Assembly (NCBI GenBank): GCA_003999685.1
Contig: CP021225.1
Coordinates: forward strand, 1,612,001 to 1,676,000
Length of the DNA: 64,000 bases
Direction of reading: 5' to 3'
Source: Taiwanofungus camphoratus
Taxonomy: Eukaryota; Basidiomycota; Agaricomycetes; Polyporales; Taiwanofungaceae
Shown here in pieces: positions 44,682-55,646 of the stretch. Every line of letters starts with the position of its first letter. Positions within the stretch are counted from its first letter, which is position 1. The notes beneath the pieces were generated by a model that was given only the letters and a program-made list of their open reading frames with translations, had not been told where the DNA came from and did not search any database. Made by a program: the position numbers and the translations under genes.

Positions 44682-47096
44682 ATGCGTCTAACTTTACCTC
44701 TGAGACAGGCAAATAAACTCTTCGCAGCAAGACGATTTGCGACCGTGTCGGATGCTCCTCGGATACCCCAGACTGTCATCGAGAAGGTGGTCCAAAGGTA
44801 TGCTGTCGATCTCCCTGACGGAAAGGTTGTGAAAGCCGGTGATTATGTTATGATACGTCCCGAGCATGTAATGACCCACGACAATACTGGGCCTGTCATT
44901 TCCAAGTGAGTCTGCCGTTACTGTTCCTCGCACACTTCTAGCCATTTCACAGTAGAATTTACGGGGCTTGCATACGGAGAAACCAAGATATTTGAGTCCA
45001 TCATTTCTAGCTTGTGCTATGAAGTATGGCCCCATATATTGTGTCTTCCCCGGAGTCACCTGTTTGCGAAGCCAACGATTACTTTGTCTGCCCGTAGCTC
45101 TTCCATGTGATCTGATAGCTGAGCTGGATACAGATTCAAATCCATCGGTGCGACACGTGTCAAAAATCCTTCGCAACTTGTATTCACTCTCGACCACGAT
45201 GTACAGAATAAAACCAACAAGAACCTGTCAAAGTATGCTTCGATCGAGGCCTTTGCACGGCAGCATGGCATAGACTTCTTCCCCGCAGGTCGTGGAATTG
45301 GCCATCAGGTCCTTGTCGAGGAGGGCTATGCCTTCCCCTATACCCTCACTGTGGCTAGTGATAGCCACAGTAACATGTATGGTGGTGTGGGTTGTGTTGG
45401 CACACCAATCGTGCGGACGGATGCCGCTGCGCTCTGGGCAACCGGGAAGACATGGTGGCAGGTACCGCGAATGGTGAAGGTTGAATTTAAGGGCAAACTG
45501 GCTCCTGGTGTTACCGGCAAAGACGTCATCGTTGCACTGTGCGGCTCTTTCAACAAGGACGAGGTCCTCAATGCTGCAATCGAATTCATGGGCGAGGGTA
45601 TCTCTGCCCTCACCGTCGATGATCGTCTTACAATATCCAACATGACTACTGAATGGGGGGCCCTCGTCGGTGTTTTCCCAGTCGACGACATCCTCCTGCA
45701 ATGGTACGAGCGTGCACTAAAAAAGTTCGAGCTGCGCACTTTTGCATCTCCTTCGCTCTCTTCATCCATTCCTCCACCCCCGGAACACCCACGTATCAAT
45801 CGTCAACGGCTTGACGCTCTCCGTGCAACGAACCTTCGTTCGGATCCAGATGCTTTGTATTCTTCACATCTCGTCTTCGATCTCTCGACCCTTGTCCCGC
45901 ACGCCTCCGGTCCAAACAGTGTCAAGATCTCCACACCGCTGCCTGTCTTGGAATCTCAGCAGGTTTCCATCCAAAAGGCATATCTGCTCAGTTGTACGAA
46001 CGCACGTCTGTCGGATATCGCAGCTGCAGCCGCAGTAATGAAAGGCCGCAAGGTAGCATCAGGGGTGGACTTCTACGTTGCCGCAGCGAGCTCAGAGGTC
46101 CAACAAGACGCCGAGCGTCGAGGCGATTGGCAGACTCTTATCGCTGCGGGTGCCAAGCCTCTGCCTTCAGGCTGTGGGCCATGCATTGGGTTAGGAACAG
46201 GGCTGCTCGGGGAGGGTGAGACCGGAATTAGTGCAACTAATAGGAACTACAAGGGGCGGATGGGACACCCGAAGGCCCAGGCTTATCTTGCAAGCCCAGC
46301 GGTCGTGGCAGCAAGTGCTGTGAAGGGGTATATATGTGGTCCAGACTCGCTCGACCCCGCATTATTGCCTCCTACCGGAACCCCCACGTTCTCGATTGCC
46401 ACCAGCGACACACCTTCTGCCAAGGCTACTACTACGCAGAAAGAACCCGTTCTGCCCGGTTTCCCGTCTATATTCGCCGGCCCACTATTGTTCGCTCCCC
46501 AGGATAATCTGAACACAGATGCTCTTTACCCTGGAAAGTATACTTACCAGGATGACATCACACTCGAGCGCCAGGCAGAAGTCGTTATGGAGAACTACGA
46601 TCCGTCATTTGCCGGACTCGTCGCCTCTATTCGCAAGCAGCAATCTGGCGATCCCTCACAGGATGAAGTCAAGCGAGGAGTCGTCCTTGTGTCCGGTTAT
46701 AACTTTGGCACCGGATCCTCACGCGAGCAGGCTGCGACGGCGCTAAAGTCGGCAGGAGTGCCACTCGTTGTTGCAGGTTCGTTCGGTGACATCTTCAAGC
46801 GAAACGCGATCAACAACGGGCTCGTATGTGTTGAGTGTCCTGAACTCGTTGCGGATTTGACGCGCGAATTCGCCAAGGACGGCAAGCGCGGCGCAGGAGG
46901 CAAAAAAGGCGAGTTGACGGTGAATGAAGGATTGGAAGTAGATGTGCGCGTCGCCGAGGGTAGGGTAGAAGTGACATGGTCGAATGGGGAGAAGAGGACA
47001 TACGCGGTAGGTACCGTTGGCGCGAGCGTGCAGGAACTTTGGATATGTGGAGGGCTAGAGGGGTATGTGTTGAAGTCGATCCAGGTGGAGGCATGA
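44682..47096 (+). CDS. LYS4: Homoaconitase, mitochondrial
   Basis: Converts cis-homoaconitate to homoisocitrate in the alpha-aminoadipate lysine pathway of fungi, in the mitochondrial matrix, with a [4Fe-4S] cluster. The leader [20 protein letters not shown] is a typical presequence. Conserved segments: [74 protein letters not shown], the first cluster Cys in [11 protein letters not shown], the Cys pair in [13 protein letters not shown], and the swivelling domain [34 protein letters not shown]. Exon 1 is 44682-44905; a 228-bp intron joins it to one 1.96 kb exon (45134-47096). The joint ([13 protein letters not shown]) is in frame and conserved. Complete and normal length (about 730 residues). 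Confidence 0.96.
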
Positions 47097-47894
47097 AGGA
47101 ACAAAAAAGTATTATTGGATAGTAATTGAATAACCAGTACCATGTATTGTTATGCTTTTTAGTACAGTCTATCGAGTCCAATTATCATATAATAAATGTC
47201 AGTATACACATTTACTTTGAGAAAAGCCGGTTGCGTATATGAACACCGACTTGCGCTCTCGATTGATCAAATGTCCCACTAACACTCCGAAACATTGATT
47301 TCAGCCTTGTAAAGTTTGTATGTTAGAGATTGCAGAGGCATGTTAGACAATTGATTTTTTGAAAATCAACAGGCATACAAATCCTGACTAGAATCTAGAT
47401 AATCCTGTTCGAAGTTGTACTATTTCAGAATTAGACAAAATTATTGAAAGTTATCTCATGTGTAGGAACATATTTAAATTAGTTTACCTCAGGCTAATTA
47501 GCCTGGCCTATTTCCCCACTATCTTGTTAGCTTTTTGTTTGATTCTCGGTTGCCTGTCCAGATTCTTCCGCAGGCGGCGCACTAGGCAGGGCACCAGGCC
47601 CCATCTAGTTCCTCGGACTGACCCACCCATCCGCCGAGCGGCTATATCAGCCAGAAATCCTTTGGACCTGTGGTTCTTGCAGGCTCAGGTAAAGGTAGAC
47701 TGCTTCTGGGATTATCCGGGTTCGTGCAACCCAGGGAAAAGTAAAAGTGACAATGTGGCGGTCAACTTCATGTCTACGGTCAGGCTCAGCAAAGAGGAAT
47801 GTCAGATGTGTGTCGAAAGCTTTGCGGAAAAGTGGTGTATTGGAGTGCCGATCAGCTCTTGCGGTATGTCTCATTCGTTGCAAACGATGGATGG
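47097..47894. other. Intergenic region
   Basis: AT-rich after the homoaconitase stop. It holds TTGATTTT-TTG-AAAATCAA (hairpin near 47350) and the 16-bp perfect palindrome CAGGCTAATTAGCCTG (47490-47505). A plus frame of 149 codons (47458-47907) begins with a hydrophobic stretch but overlaps the next gene's start and is not called. Confidence 0.45.
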
Positions 47895-49766
47895 ATGTTC
47901 ATATTAGTGAAGTCGAGAAGACGGGAGCACGCCGAAACGAATCGCACGTACACTACCAGTACGCTCCCTCGATGGGCATCTGCTGCCGCCGCACTGAGAC
48001 CGGCCGCTCAATCAGTGTCCTCTGAACACTCTACCGACAATCCGCCCATCGAGTTGCCAATTAGCAACATAGATGAACGTAAGGTGGTCGTCGGTTGGGA
48101 TACTCGGACGTGGTCTCGATAGTGTGTACATGTCTTGCAACTCACATAGACCTTTTTCAAACTGAACATCCGGGTCGAAGTCACCATATTTGGCTTCGGG
48201 ATCACTGCAGATGTCCTCAATGTTTCCACCCTGTTACAAAACAACGGCTCGTGAACACCTTTGAGGTAAAGTCGAATGCCTTGTTTGGAGTTTCGATCAC
48301 TCAATTTTGAGACAGATTCCCCCTGATATCAAACCTGTCTCTGTCGAATCTAAGGCCGAAGGGTTAGAGGTGAAATGTAGGTGATTGTTTTACACTCATC
48401 CAGATGACTACAACAACGGTATGTGTAGGGCCGTCGTCGCACCCTCATACGTCCTTCTATCCCTGGTCATGGCTTCAGCAAAATTCGTATGATCCACCCT
48501 TAGCTTTGCCTTCGTCTACTGAGTACGTGTATGGACAAATTCACATTGGGGTTACTCACTGGCTATCCTGATGATAGAAAAATTCTATGGGGCTCGAAGA
48601 TACAGCAGTCCCCGCCTGCTGTAACGTATGAGGAAGCAATGGCGGAAGATGATCGAGGGCTATTCAAATGGCTAACGAACGTTGTCAGTGTGTTAAATTC
48701 ATTCATACATCCCTTCTTATTGTTCATCTATTGTATTTGTGTATTTTTAGGATAAATTCGGTTTCAGTTTCGTTACGGGGGTTCCGCCAACACCAGAGGC
48801 TACAGAGGAGCTTTCCCGTCGGATCGGTTTCATCCGAGAAACGCAGTGTATGTAATCTTCACTCACAGTTTTCGGACTTCATTTTATGATCGTTGCAGAC
48901 GGGACGTTCTGGGATTTTACCTCGGACCTCGCCAAGGGCGATACTGCATACACAACAATGGCCCTGGGCGCACACACAGACACAACCTACTACGTGCGTT
49001 CCTGTGCTTTCTGATGTTCAGCAAAGTACCCACTGTCAGCTACTAGACCGATCCTTGTGGTTTGCAACTCTTCCATCTCCTCTCTCACACCGATGGCACA
49101 GGTGGCTCAACGCTGCTTGTTGATGGTTTCTACGTCGCTTCGATCCTCAAAGAATTGTATCCTGATGCGTATTCTCTTCTCTCCCGCGTGCGTGTCCCGG
49201 CACATGCTGCAGGCGAGCCGACCGCACTATATGTGCCCACTCCACACAAAGGGTACCCAGTTCTGAGACATGAGGATGGAGAGCTTGTTCAAGTGAGATG
49301 GAATAATGATGACCGGAGTGTGATGAAAGGGTTAGAGCCTGGAGTGGTGGAGGAGTGGTAAGCCCATCCTCACTCTGTTTTTCAGGTTGAATATCGATTC
49401 AGGACATCTTCACACATCCATAGGTATGATGCAATCAGGCTTTGGCACAAATTTTTAACCAGCGCCGATTCAGAATACTGGGTACAACTGTCGCCTGGTA
49501 CTGTCGTTGGTACGTTTGGCCCTTTTACTTTGGTTCCTCTAGTTAAAGCTCTCCATCCGACTATAGTGGTGGACAATCACCGCGTACTTCATGGTCGCTC
49601 GGGCTTTAACGGCAAGCGGAGAATGTGTGGTGCCTATATCGGCATCGATGAATATCGCTCGAAGCTTGCTGTCCTTAACGAGAAGTCCTCACCGAATGCC
49701 GTGATGCTCGAGACAATGTCGAACGCAAGTGTCAACGGGCGTAGTGTGTGGAACCCTGCTCTTTAA
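47895..49766 (+). CDS. Trimethyllysine dioxygenase (TauD-like 2-oxoglutarate oxygenase)
   Basis: First step of carnitine biosynthesis: hydroxylates N6-trimethyllysine. The N-terminus (MFILVKSRRREHAETNRTYT then LPRWASAAAALRPAAQS) is basic and Ser/Ala-rich, suggesting mitochondrial import. A zinc-type N-domain reads VWLRDHC-like IWLRDHCRCPQCFHP. The oxygenase core reads DKFGFSFVTGVPPTPEATEE, SRRIGFIRETQYGTFWDFTS, LAKGDTAYTTMALGAHTDTT (iron ligands H and D in AHTD), FTDPCGLQLFHLLSH, GGSTLLVDGFYVASIL and DNHRVLHGRSGFNGKRRMCG (distal His and 2OG-binding Arg). SDLAKGDTAYT, FHLLSH and DNHRVLHGR favour TMLD over gamma-butyrobetaine dioxygenase. Many short introns; exons around 48120-48430 are assigned least precisely. 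Ends NGRSVWNPAL. Confidence 0.87.
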
Positions 49767-50776
49767 ACATTCGCTGATGGAATGCTTGCCATCACTAAAA
49801 AGTACCATGTCATCTTTTGCTATGCATTGAAGATCTGCTGATCTGTACTTGTACGATATGCAATATAATGACCATGCTGATGTACATTTATTGTAACCTT
49901 TTTCCCCGCATAACTCAGCTCTATAGGAACTCCTGAGACTTGTGCATCGACTCGAAGGGGGATTCGAGTCATGACTAACTCCTGGATCATTATATGTCAG
50001 TGACCCAATGTTGACTCTTCGAGTTTAAATCAGATCCCAGCAATGTGTTCTGCATGCGGATCGCGTGGGTCTCAAATCAGTGGCCGACGAGCCTTCAAAG
50101 TGAAGTTTTACATACATCTGTATCTAAGTACCCCATGAGAAGTTCACGACTAAGCTCAAGTAGGGCTGCCAGCATGCACAATTGACTGTAGGTAATACCG
50201 TCACCGTACCGAACTGATTTCAAATATCTCCATTCCATATAAGGCATGCGTAGTCACTAGCTTTTTGCTATCATTCATTACACGATTGTTACTCTACACA
50301 AGCTACAGTTGACCCACACGCCGGTGAGGTGTCCCGCTCAGTCATCTCAGGTCAATTTTCACAACATCGATATTTTGTTATTACTTGCGAACCCCTTCTT
50401 GCTATCTGCAGGTATCCTCACCGGGTCGTCGCTGCCATGGTGTCTCTTGAGTTCGTCATCGAGTAGACTCTCAATACTAAGTTAGTGGGTGCGACATCCC
50501 AAACGCAGATAGTCTTCATTGAGAAACATATTTTGATATTGGTGCATTCATTGCTGTCGTCATATCTTCATTTTTTGAACTGGGACCAACAAGGGAGGCT
50601 GACTGCGTTCAGCGTCCACCTATCGTCATGTCGCCAGTCTCAAACGATATCCGCCGAAAGCCACTACGAGTAAACTAAAGCTCTGTACAGGTGTTAAGCT
50701 GCTCTAAAAATTCCAGCATCACGCTAAAACATACTTTATTGAGTCCCTCATAGCCGACGAATTCGAGCGCTGAAGG
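49767..50776. other. Intergenic region
   Basis: One kb with no gene recognised. GACTCGAA-N6-TTCGAGTC (49949-49970) forms a perfect 8-bp hairpin about 180 bp after the TMLD stop and could be part of its 3' end. Confidence 0.5.
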
Positions 50777-51045
50777 ATGTCGGACTATGCAGTGAGTCAA
50801 ATACAATTATCATACCGTCCTGATACATAGATTCTATTATCTAGGAGCAACATCGAGATTTTCGACCCCTCCTCCTGTCTCTCCAACCTGCCATCAGTGC
50901 CAAACCAGACCTAAGCGCTTCTACGTCAGCGCTCGAGGAGTGCCAGCCTCTTGATTCAACCCAGTCAGTTGTACTTCTTAACATAGGAACGCCCATTAAA
51001 AATGCTCTTGCCTTTTTCCACGGCTGCGTTGCTGCTGGCAAATGA
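50777..51045 (+). CDS. Small upstream ORF, 71 codons after splicing, abutting the coiled-coil gene
   Basis: ATGTCGGACTATGCA is followed by a GTGAGT donor; acceptor TTATCTAG near 50843 continues EQHRDFRPLLLSLQPAISAK, ASTSALEECQPLDSTQSVVL, LNIGTPIKNALAFFHGCVAA and stops with TGA at 51043-51045, directly before the ATG at 51046. I recognise no family. The frame is protein-like and the splice signals are good, but I could not join it in frame to the downstream coiled-coil ORF by a consensus intron. It may be the true 5' exon of that gene with a missed intron, or an independent cistron. Confidence 0.45.
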
Positions 51046-52251
51046 ATGAATAGTCCACTTTCAGGGTTTATATCAGCGGCTGCAGGACAAAATCAAAAGG
51101 TCTCCGTCGCACGTCAGGCTCATGGGCACGAGGAATCTGCTGCGCGTGCCATCGCATCCACCTCAGCTTTCCCCGGACATGTCGCTAAACCCGAGGTTGA
51201 ACGGTCCATTATCTCCGGCTATCTAAGTGTTCTAGAAGAGGACACGTTGGCAAGACAGCGTAAACAGGGAGCGGCTCTCTCTTTCCCTCTAGCCCTTCAA
51301 TACGACAACGATGTAGACAGCCATCCCGTTCTGGAGTGCGGACCACAAACTATGAAAGGATCCCTTTCCGTTGCCCAGTCAATCCTCGCTCAAGGTACGA
51401 CAAAAACCGACTTTTGTCAGGCTCTGGAGGAGGTCCTAAAACAGAATAAAGCACTTGTTCACCGTCTCCATGAGCGTGATAAAGAAGTCGAGTCTCTTTC
51501 AACTGACCTCCGGAAAGAACAAGATCTACGCAGCCAGGCCGAGGGCGGATTGGCCGCTTTCCTCGACAAGCTTGAAGTGATTTTAGTGGAAAAGGATCAG
51601 CTACGGGAGAAGCTACAGAATGCGCAAAAAAGTAATGAAGCATTCTGCAAACGCATTATCGATCTCGACGAGAGCCTCATCCGAGCGCGAGAGCGCTTAA
51701 ACGCTTCTGAAGCCGCATCGGATCTGGAGAGAGAGCGGCGATTTACGTTTGAAGCCTTGGTGCAAGAACATGTCGAGAGAATGGTCAAGAAGAACTATTC
51801 CCTTGAGAAGGAAAAAGGTGCATTACAAAAAGCGAATCGTACTCTGACACAGAGAATGGAGACCCTTGGGCAGGAGAAAACTTGTATGGAACGGGAAATG
51901 CTCAAAAAACAGGACGACAGCAAGAAGATCCAGGTTACGTGCAACGCCATTGCTGCCGAAGTGGAAGCCATGGGGAAGGAGAATGGAGATCTAAATGCAT
52001 CGCTGCAAATTCTCAAAACGAATACGTCAGCGTATGCCGTGCAAGAGGTACAACAGGTCGTCATGAAATTAACCAAGCAGGTCACAAAGTGCAAGAGCAT
52101 GGTGGCGGAATTAGCCTGCTTGTTAGAAATGCGGGTTGATACTTTGGATGCTCAGAGGGCGGCAGGGCGGTCAAGGGACAGTCACAGTATCCCCGGGATG
52201 ACGAAATGCCAGTGGACTAACATGTTTCCCAAGGTAGGTCATGGAGACTAG
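51046..52251 (+). CDS. Uncharacterised coiled-coil protein
   Basis: A 401-codon open frame starting MNSPLSGFISAAAGQNQKVS. After about 110 Ser/Ala-rich residues it is a long coiled coil from about residue 125 to 365: ALEEVLKQNKALVHRLHERD, LREKLQNAQKSNEAFCKRII, SLEKEKGALQKANRTLTQRM, EREMLKKQDDSKKIQVTCNA, VQQVVMKLTKQVTKCKSMVA, with heptad Leu/Ile/Val spacing and strong Glu/Lys/Gln content. No catalytic domain. Such proteins are often structural parts of spindle pole, kinetochore or trafficking complexes, but nothing here decides between them. The start is uncertain because of the abutting upstream ORF. It ends KVGHGD at 52251; a further 3' exon cannot be excluded since a GTAGGT donor-like site lies just before the stop (FPK/GTAGGTC). 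Confidence 0.75.
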   Translation: MNSPLSGFISAAAGQNQKVSVARQAHGHEESAARAIASTSAFPGHVAKPEVERSIISGYLSVLEEDTLARQRKQGAALSFPLALQYDNDVDSHPVLECGPQTMKGSLSVAQSILAQGTTKTDFCQALEEVLKQNKALVHRLHERDKEVESLSTDLRKEQDLRSQAEGGLAAFLDKLEVILVEKDQLREKLQNAQKSNEAFCKRIIDLDESLIRARERLNASEAASDLERERRFTFEALVQEHVERMVKKNYSLEKEKGALQKANRTLTQRMETLGQEKTCMEREMLKKQDDSKKIQVTCNAIAAEVEAMGKENGDLNASLQILKTNTSAYAVQEVQQVVMKLTKQVTKCKSMVAELACLLEMRVDTLDAQRAAGRSRDSHSIPGMTKCQWTNMFPKVGHGD

Positions 52252-52806
52252 CTATGATGACTTTGCTGAAGACGAACATCTTTCCATTAGAAGGATCGAG
52301 AGCCGTTTGGGAATATGTATTCTAATTGGGATTAACAGCACCTTCGACGTGTTATACCACTGCTCCTCATAAACATGTGTGTCGCCTTCCCTCCAAGGCG
52401 CTCTTGCTAAGCCATAAGCTTTGCTGTGTCTCCAGCGTTCGGATCGGTAATTGCCTTGTTCCCTCTATACACCAGGGTGGCATGCCGTCCTCGCGACCGA
52501 CGCACGTCACTAATTTATTCGAATTTCCATAAGGCGTACTTTTCGTCGCGAGGATTCTCGATTCAAGTCGGCTCGGATGGGATTCATGCCATCTAGGGCC
52601 CTTCCAGACCAGCTAAAACCTGTACCATGGCGCGGAATATAGCAAATTCTAGCGCAGCTCTTTAAGACCACCTCATTGAGTGATGCATGCCGGAGAGATA
52701 AATCACTGTTCGGGCTGAACGTAATTGAAAGTACAAAGAAGCTTGATATGCAATATACAACAAATCATGCCTTTCTGGTTCTCAGAAGACGTAATGTAGG
52801 ATTGAA
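52252..52806. other. Convergent intergenic region
   Basis: About 550 bp; no gene recognised beyond a possible 3' extension of the coiled-coil gene. Confidence 0.45.
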
Positions 52807-53839
52807 TTAATCATACGGCTGCATGACCTCGTTCCCTCTCACATCGGTCGCGAAGTTGCTTTGCACACCTTTTTTCCATTCTGGTTGCTCAAACGTAGAA
52901 GTATGGCACCACGGCTTGAGAGTAAGCTCCTTCTCGATGACGCAGGCAAAGTGCTCCGACCACCCCTTGCGAGGAAAGGCGGCAGTAGTTGTCTCGATCA
53001 AGCGAGGATGGATTAGATTGGCACGCCTGCACGTGAGGCATAGTCAAAACGGAAAACTTTGAGGTTAAGGGGTTTTGAGACACTCACAAGCCAACATTGT
53101 CTGGGCGATCAAATCAGCGCAAGCCCATGCAAAGAAAAGCGGAAGATGTACCGAGTATAGTCGCCAATTGCAAGATTTGTCCAATCATTGTGATATTGCC
53201 GCTATGAGGTAAGTCAAGTCGGTCAGTCATCGACGCTCTATATTCTTCCGCGCTCACCCTTTCACGAAAATATCCTGGTGCCTGATGATGGCATCGCAAA
53301 CACTGTCCGCCTGGTCCTCGACCCCTCCCTGCTGTAGTATGAGATCGCGGGCGACGATCGCACCCTTGAACTCGAATGACATCTTGGTCGTTGCGAGGAA
53401 ACGTTCGGCGGTGCCGATGTCATGGAGCAGGCACGCCAGGTAGTACGTTTCTGAGTCATAAATCCAGCTCGGGAAATGTGTCTTCACGAGCGCAGTCCCT
53501 GAGATGAAACAGTATGCGCTGGTGAGATATCAGAGCAGAGCAACAACGATGCTCTACCATAGACGTATACTCTGTGACTGTGATTGTACGTCTGTTCGTC
53601 GAGTTCTCTCTATGATCCGATTTGGTAAATATACAGACTGCCGCTGAAGCAAAGCACTGCACCTCCACGAAGGCCTCAACTTCACGCACCACTGGTGAAA
53701 CTGGGAGGGGAAAGTCCATGACGACGAACAAGTCTTGCTTGGGGTTGGGACCAGAAGCAGTAAGATGACCCTGGAACAGCACCTCCGGATCCCTCGGGAC
53801 AGGGGTGAAGCCGTAGAACTCGACGTTCCTATCAGACAT
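52807..53839 (-). CDS. DDI2: HD-type cyanamide hydratase (urea hydro-lyase)
   Basis: Hydrates cyanamide to urea. Starts MSDRNVEFYGFTPVPRDPEV, then LFVVMDFPLPVSPVVREVEA; a short exon YNHSHRVYVYG supplies the first metal histidine; TALVKTHFPSWIYDSETYYL, ACLLHDIGTAERFLATTKMS with the HD pair, FEFKGAIVARDLILQQGGVE, SVCDAIIRHQDIFVKG, NITMIGQILQLATILDNVGL, then FPRKGWSEHFACVIEKELTL and KPWCHTSTFE, ending VRGNEVMQPYD. This is the order seen in fungal cyanamide hydratase and yeast Ddi2/Ddi3, a zinc-dependent HD fold. Four short introns; the exon with YNHSHRV (about 53555-53610) is visible only after splicing. Complete. It shares the window with cyanase, another small-nitrogen detoxifying enzyme 44 kb away. 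Confidence 0.92.
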
Positions 53840-54455
53840 AGGTTAGAAGATGTTCGCGAGGTAGGTCCTGCGGGTGGAAGGCACCTGCGAATATATACTA
53901 CTCGAGAGTATGTGTGCGGCCAGCCGGGCCGACCGATGAGTCTCGTGGCACATAAGTAGAAAAAATGACGACAGACTGAATAAGAAGTCGATACTCGAAG
54001 CCGACAAGACGAAAGAGTAACGAGAGAGGGTATGCTGCGGCCGGATTAGACGCTCCCAGAAGTCTGCACTACTGCCACGCATGACTCGCTGTGCGCCAGA
54101 TTGAATGAGTGAATCAGCAGATAGATCATGCAGGAGCGCGCGTCGAACGCTCGAAGAGAAGTCAAGAACACGCCGCCGGATGGAAGATCTCCTTGCTCAA
54201 CTGAAGGCGTCCTTCTTCCGCAAAGGATTGAATGGTAAAGTTTACCTTAGCTTAGTTCGCAATCTCGCAACCAATTGATGGAAAGAGGGTCAACTCATGC
54301 CAAGTGTCCTTGATCCGCCGCAACTCTTTTGCGTGTAACGTTATGTGCTAGCACGCACATTGTGAGCCAATCTGAGACGCTCAGAGGTCAGGAATTAACA
54401 ACGAGGAGCGATAGTATTACCACAAAGTAAAACATGAAAAGTACAGATACAAAAG
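53840..54455. other. Intergenic region
   Basis: About 600 bp between two minus-strand genes (the SDE2 3' end and the cyanamide hydratase 5' end). No gene recognised. Confidence 0.5.
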
Positions 54456-55378
54456 TCATGCACTGGCCAACCCGGCTGCCACAGAGGCTACGGCGACGAC
54501 AGGAGCTGTAGCAGCCGAATCTAGGATCTTCTCTGAAACTGCTGCCGCCGTCGATGCGTTAACAGACGAAGATGATGTAGCAGATGCAGAAGCTGATGCT
54601 GATGCGGGTGGACTGTGCGAAGTCTTTGCTTTCTTCTTCTTCTTCAACATAGCTGCGAGGACATGGGGTCAATACCAGTTCCGCAGAAATGGAATGTGGA
54701 TGTAGTGGACATACCCGCAGTGACTGCACTCTTGACGTTGTCAACAATTTCTCTGCTTTGCTCCAAATACTCCGTATCATCCAAGCGGTGCTTCTTTCCC
54801 GCCAGAGGGTCGGGCGATGAGGAACCGGCGCCATCCTGATTGATACCAAGCTTCTTCTCTAAGGCCTCCAGCTTGGCCTTCTGCGCCTCCTGCTGTGCCT
54901 TTCTCCGCATAGGCTCGCTCTCGATGTACTCGGCAAGTCTGCAAGGGACATGAGTAAAGAGCACTTAGTACTCAGGTAAATTCACAACGCACTTCTTAGC
55001 CTCCTTGATGGTGCTAAGGCGCCTCCCACTGAGGTCTCTACATGAATCGTTATTGCTCGTCTTCTGGCTGCTCATCCTGCCACCCGCTGCGCGAAGCTGA
55101 GACCCGAAACCACCTTTTCCTCCCCTGAGCCTCGGGACAAGGCGCAAGCTGAGTAAGTGACCGATAGCATCGTTATCACCATCTTCGCACAAGAACGAAA
55201 GCGGAGTCTCTGGTGAGGGTATGGATCCACGGTGGGGAGAGAGGACAAGACCAGGAGGGAGCTCTGGGTAACGTTCTGCAAGGAGATCGTAGAGACAAGA
55301 AAAAGGTGCATCGGCCGAGGCTGAAAGTGAGAGAGTAGAGAAAGGCGAAAACGTAGAAATAAGGATAGAGGCCGACAT
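54456..55378 (-). CDS. SDE2: SDE2 ubiquitin-fold splicing/genome-stability factor
   Basis: The first exon encodes a ubiquitin-like N-domain ending in [20 protein letters not shown] (GGKGG at residues 86-90), the hallmark site where deubiquitinases cleave after GG to expose the Lys N-terminus of mature Sde2. [28 protein letters not shown] follows across intron 1, then a coiled-coil segment [19 protein letters not shown]. The family joins the spliceosome to promote splicing of selected introns and, in animals, regulates replication-fork PCNA ubiquitination. The last exon ([20 protein letters not shown]) is a Lys stretch followed by Ala/Ser low complexity ending at 54456. The start is set at the ATG after ELIT (55378); the open frame extends upstream to 55453 but lacks the conserved start context. 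It is head-to-head with the DUF1295 gene, 268 bp apart. Confidence 0.92.
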
Positions 55379-55646
55379 GGTGATCAGCTCGATGTCTAGT
55401 ATCGACAGTCGACGTTGACTGACAAGCCAAGTGTAGCGGCGAAATAGCGCCAAGCAAGGACAAACAAGTGGATCCTCCGTCTGTCACATGATGCGGGGTA
55501 AGTGACCGCACCAACGTCGTACTTTCGTCGTACACAACTTCCAACTCGTAAGTGTCCTCAGTCTGTTGCAAAGGAGTAAGTAGCCAATGGACTCTTCATG
55601 TATCTAACAGAGGAATTTTATACCAGGTTTCAGAACGCTCAAATAC

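Noticed and set aside
46697-47181. Minus-strand frames opposite the homoaconitase 3' end
   Set aside because: Shadow frames of the homoaconitase C-terminal exon; no protein-like features.
47458-47907. 149-codon plus frame with a hydrophobic start upstream of trimethyllysine dioxygenase
   Set aside because: Overlaps the start of the dioxygenase gene on the same strand and shows no homology I recognise.
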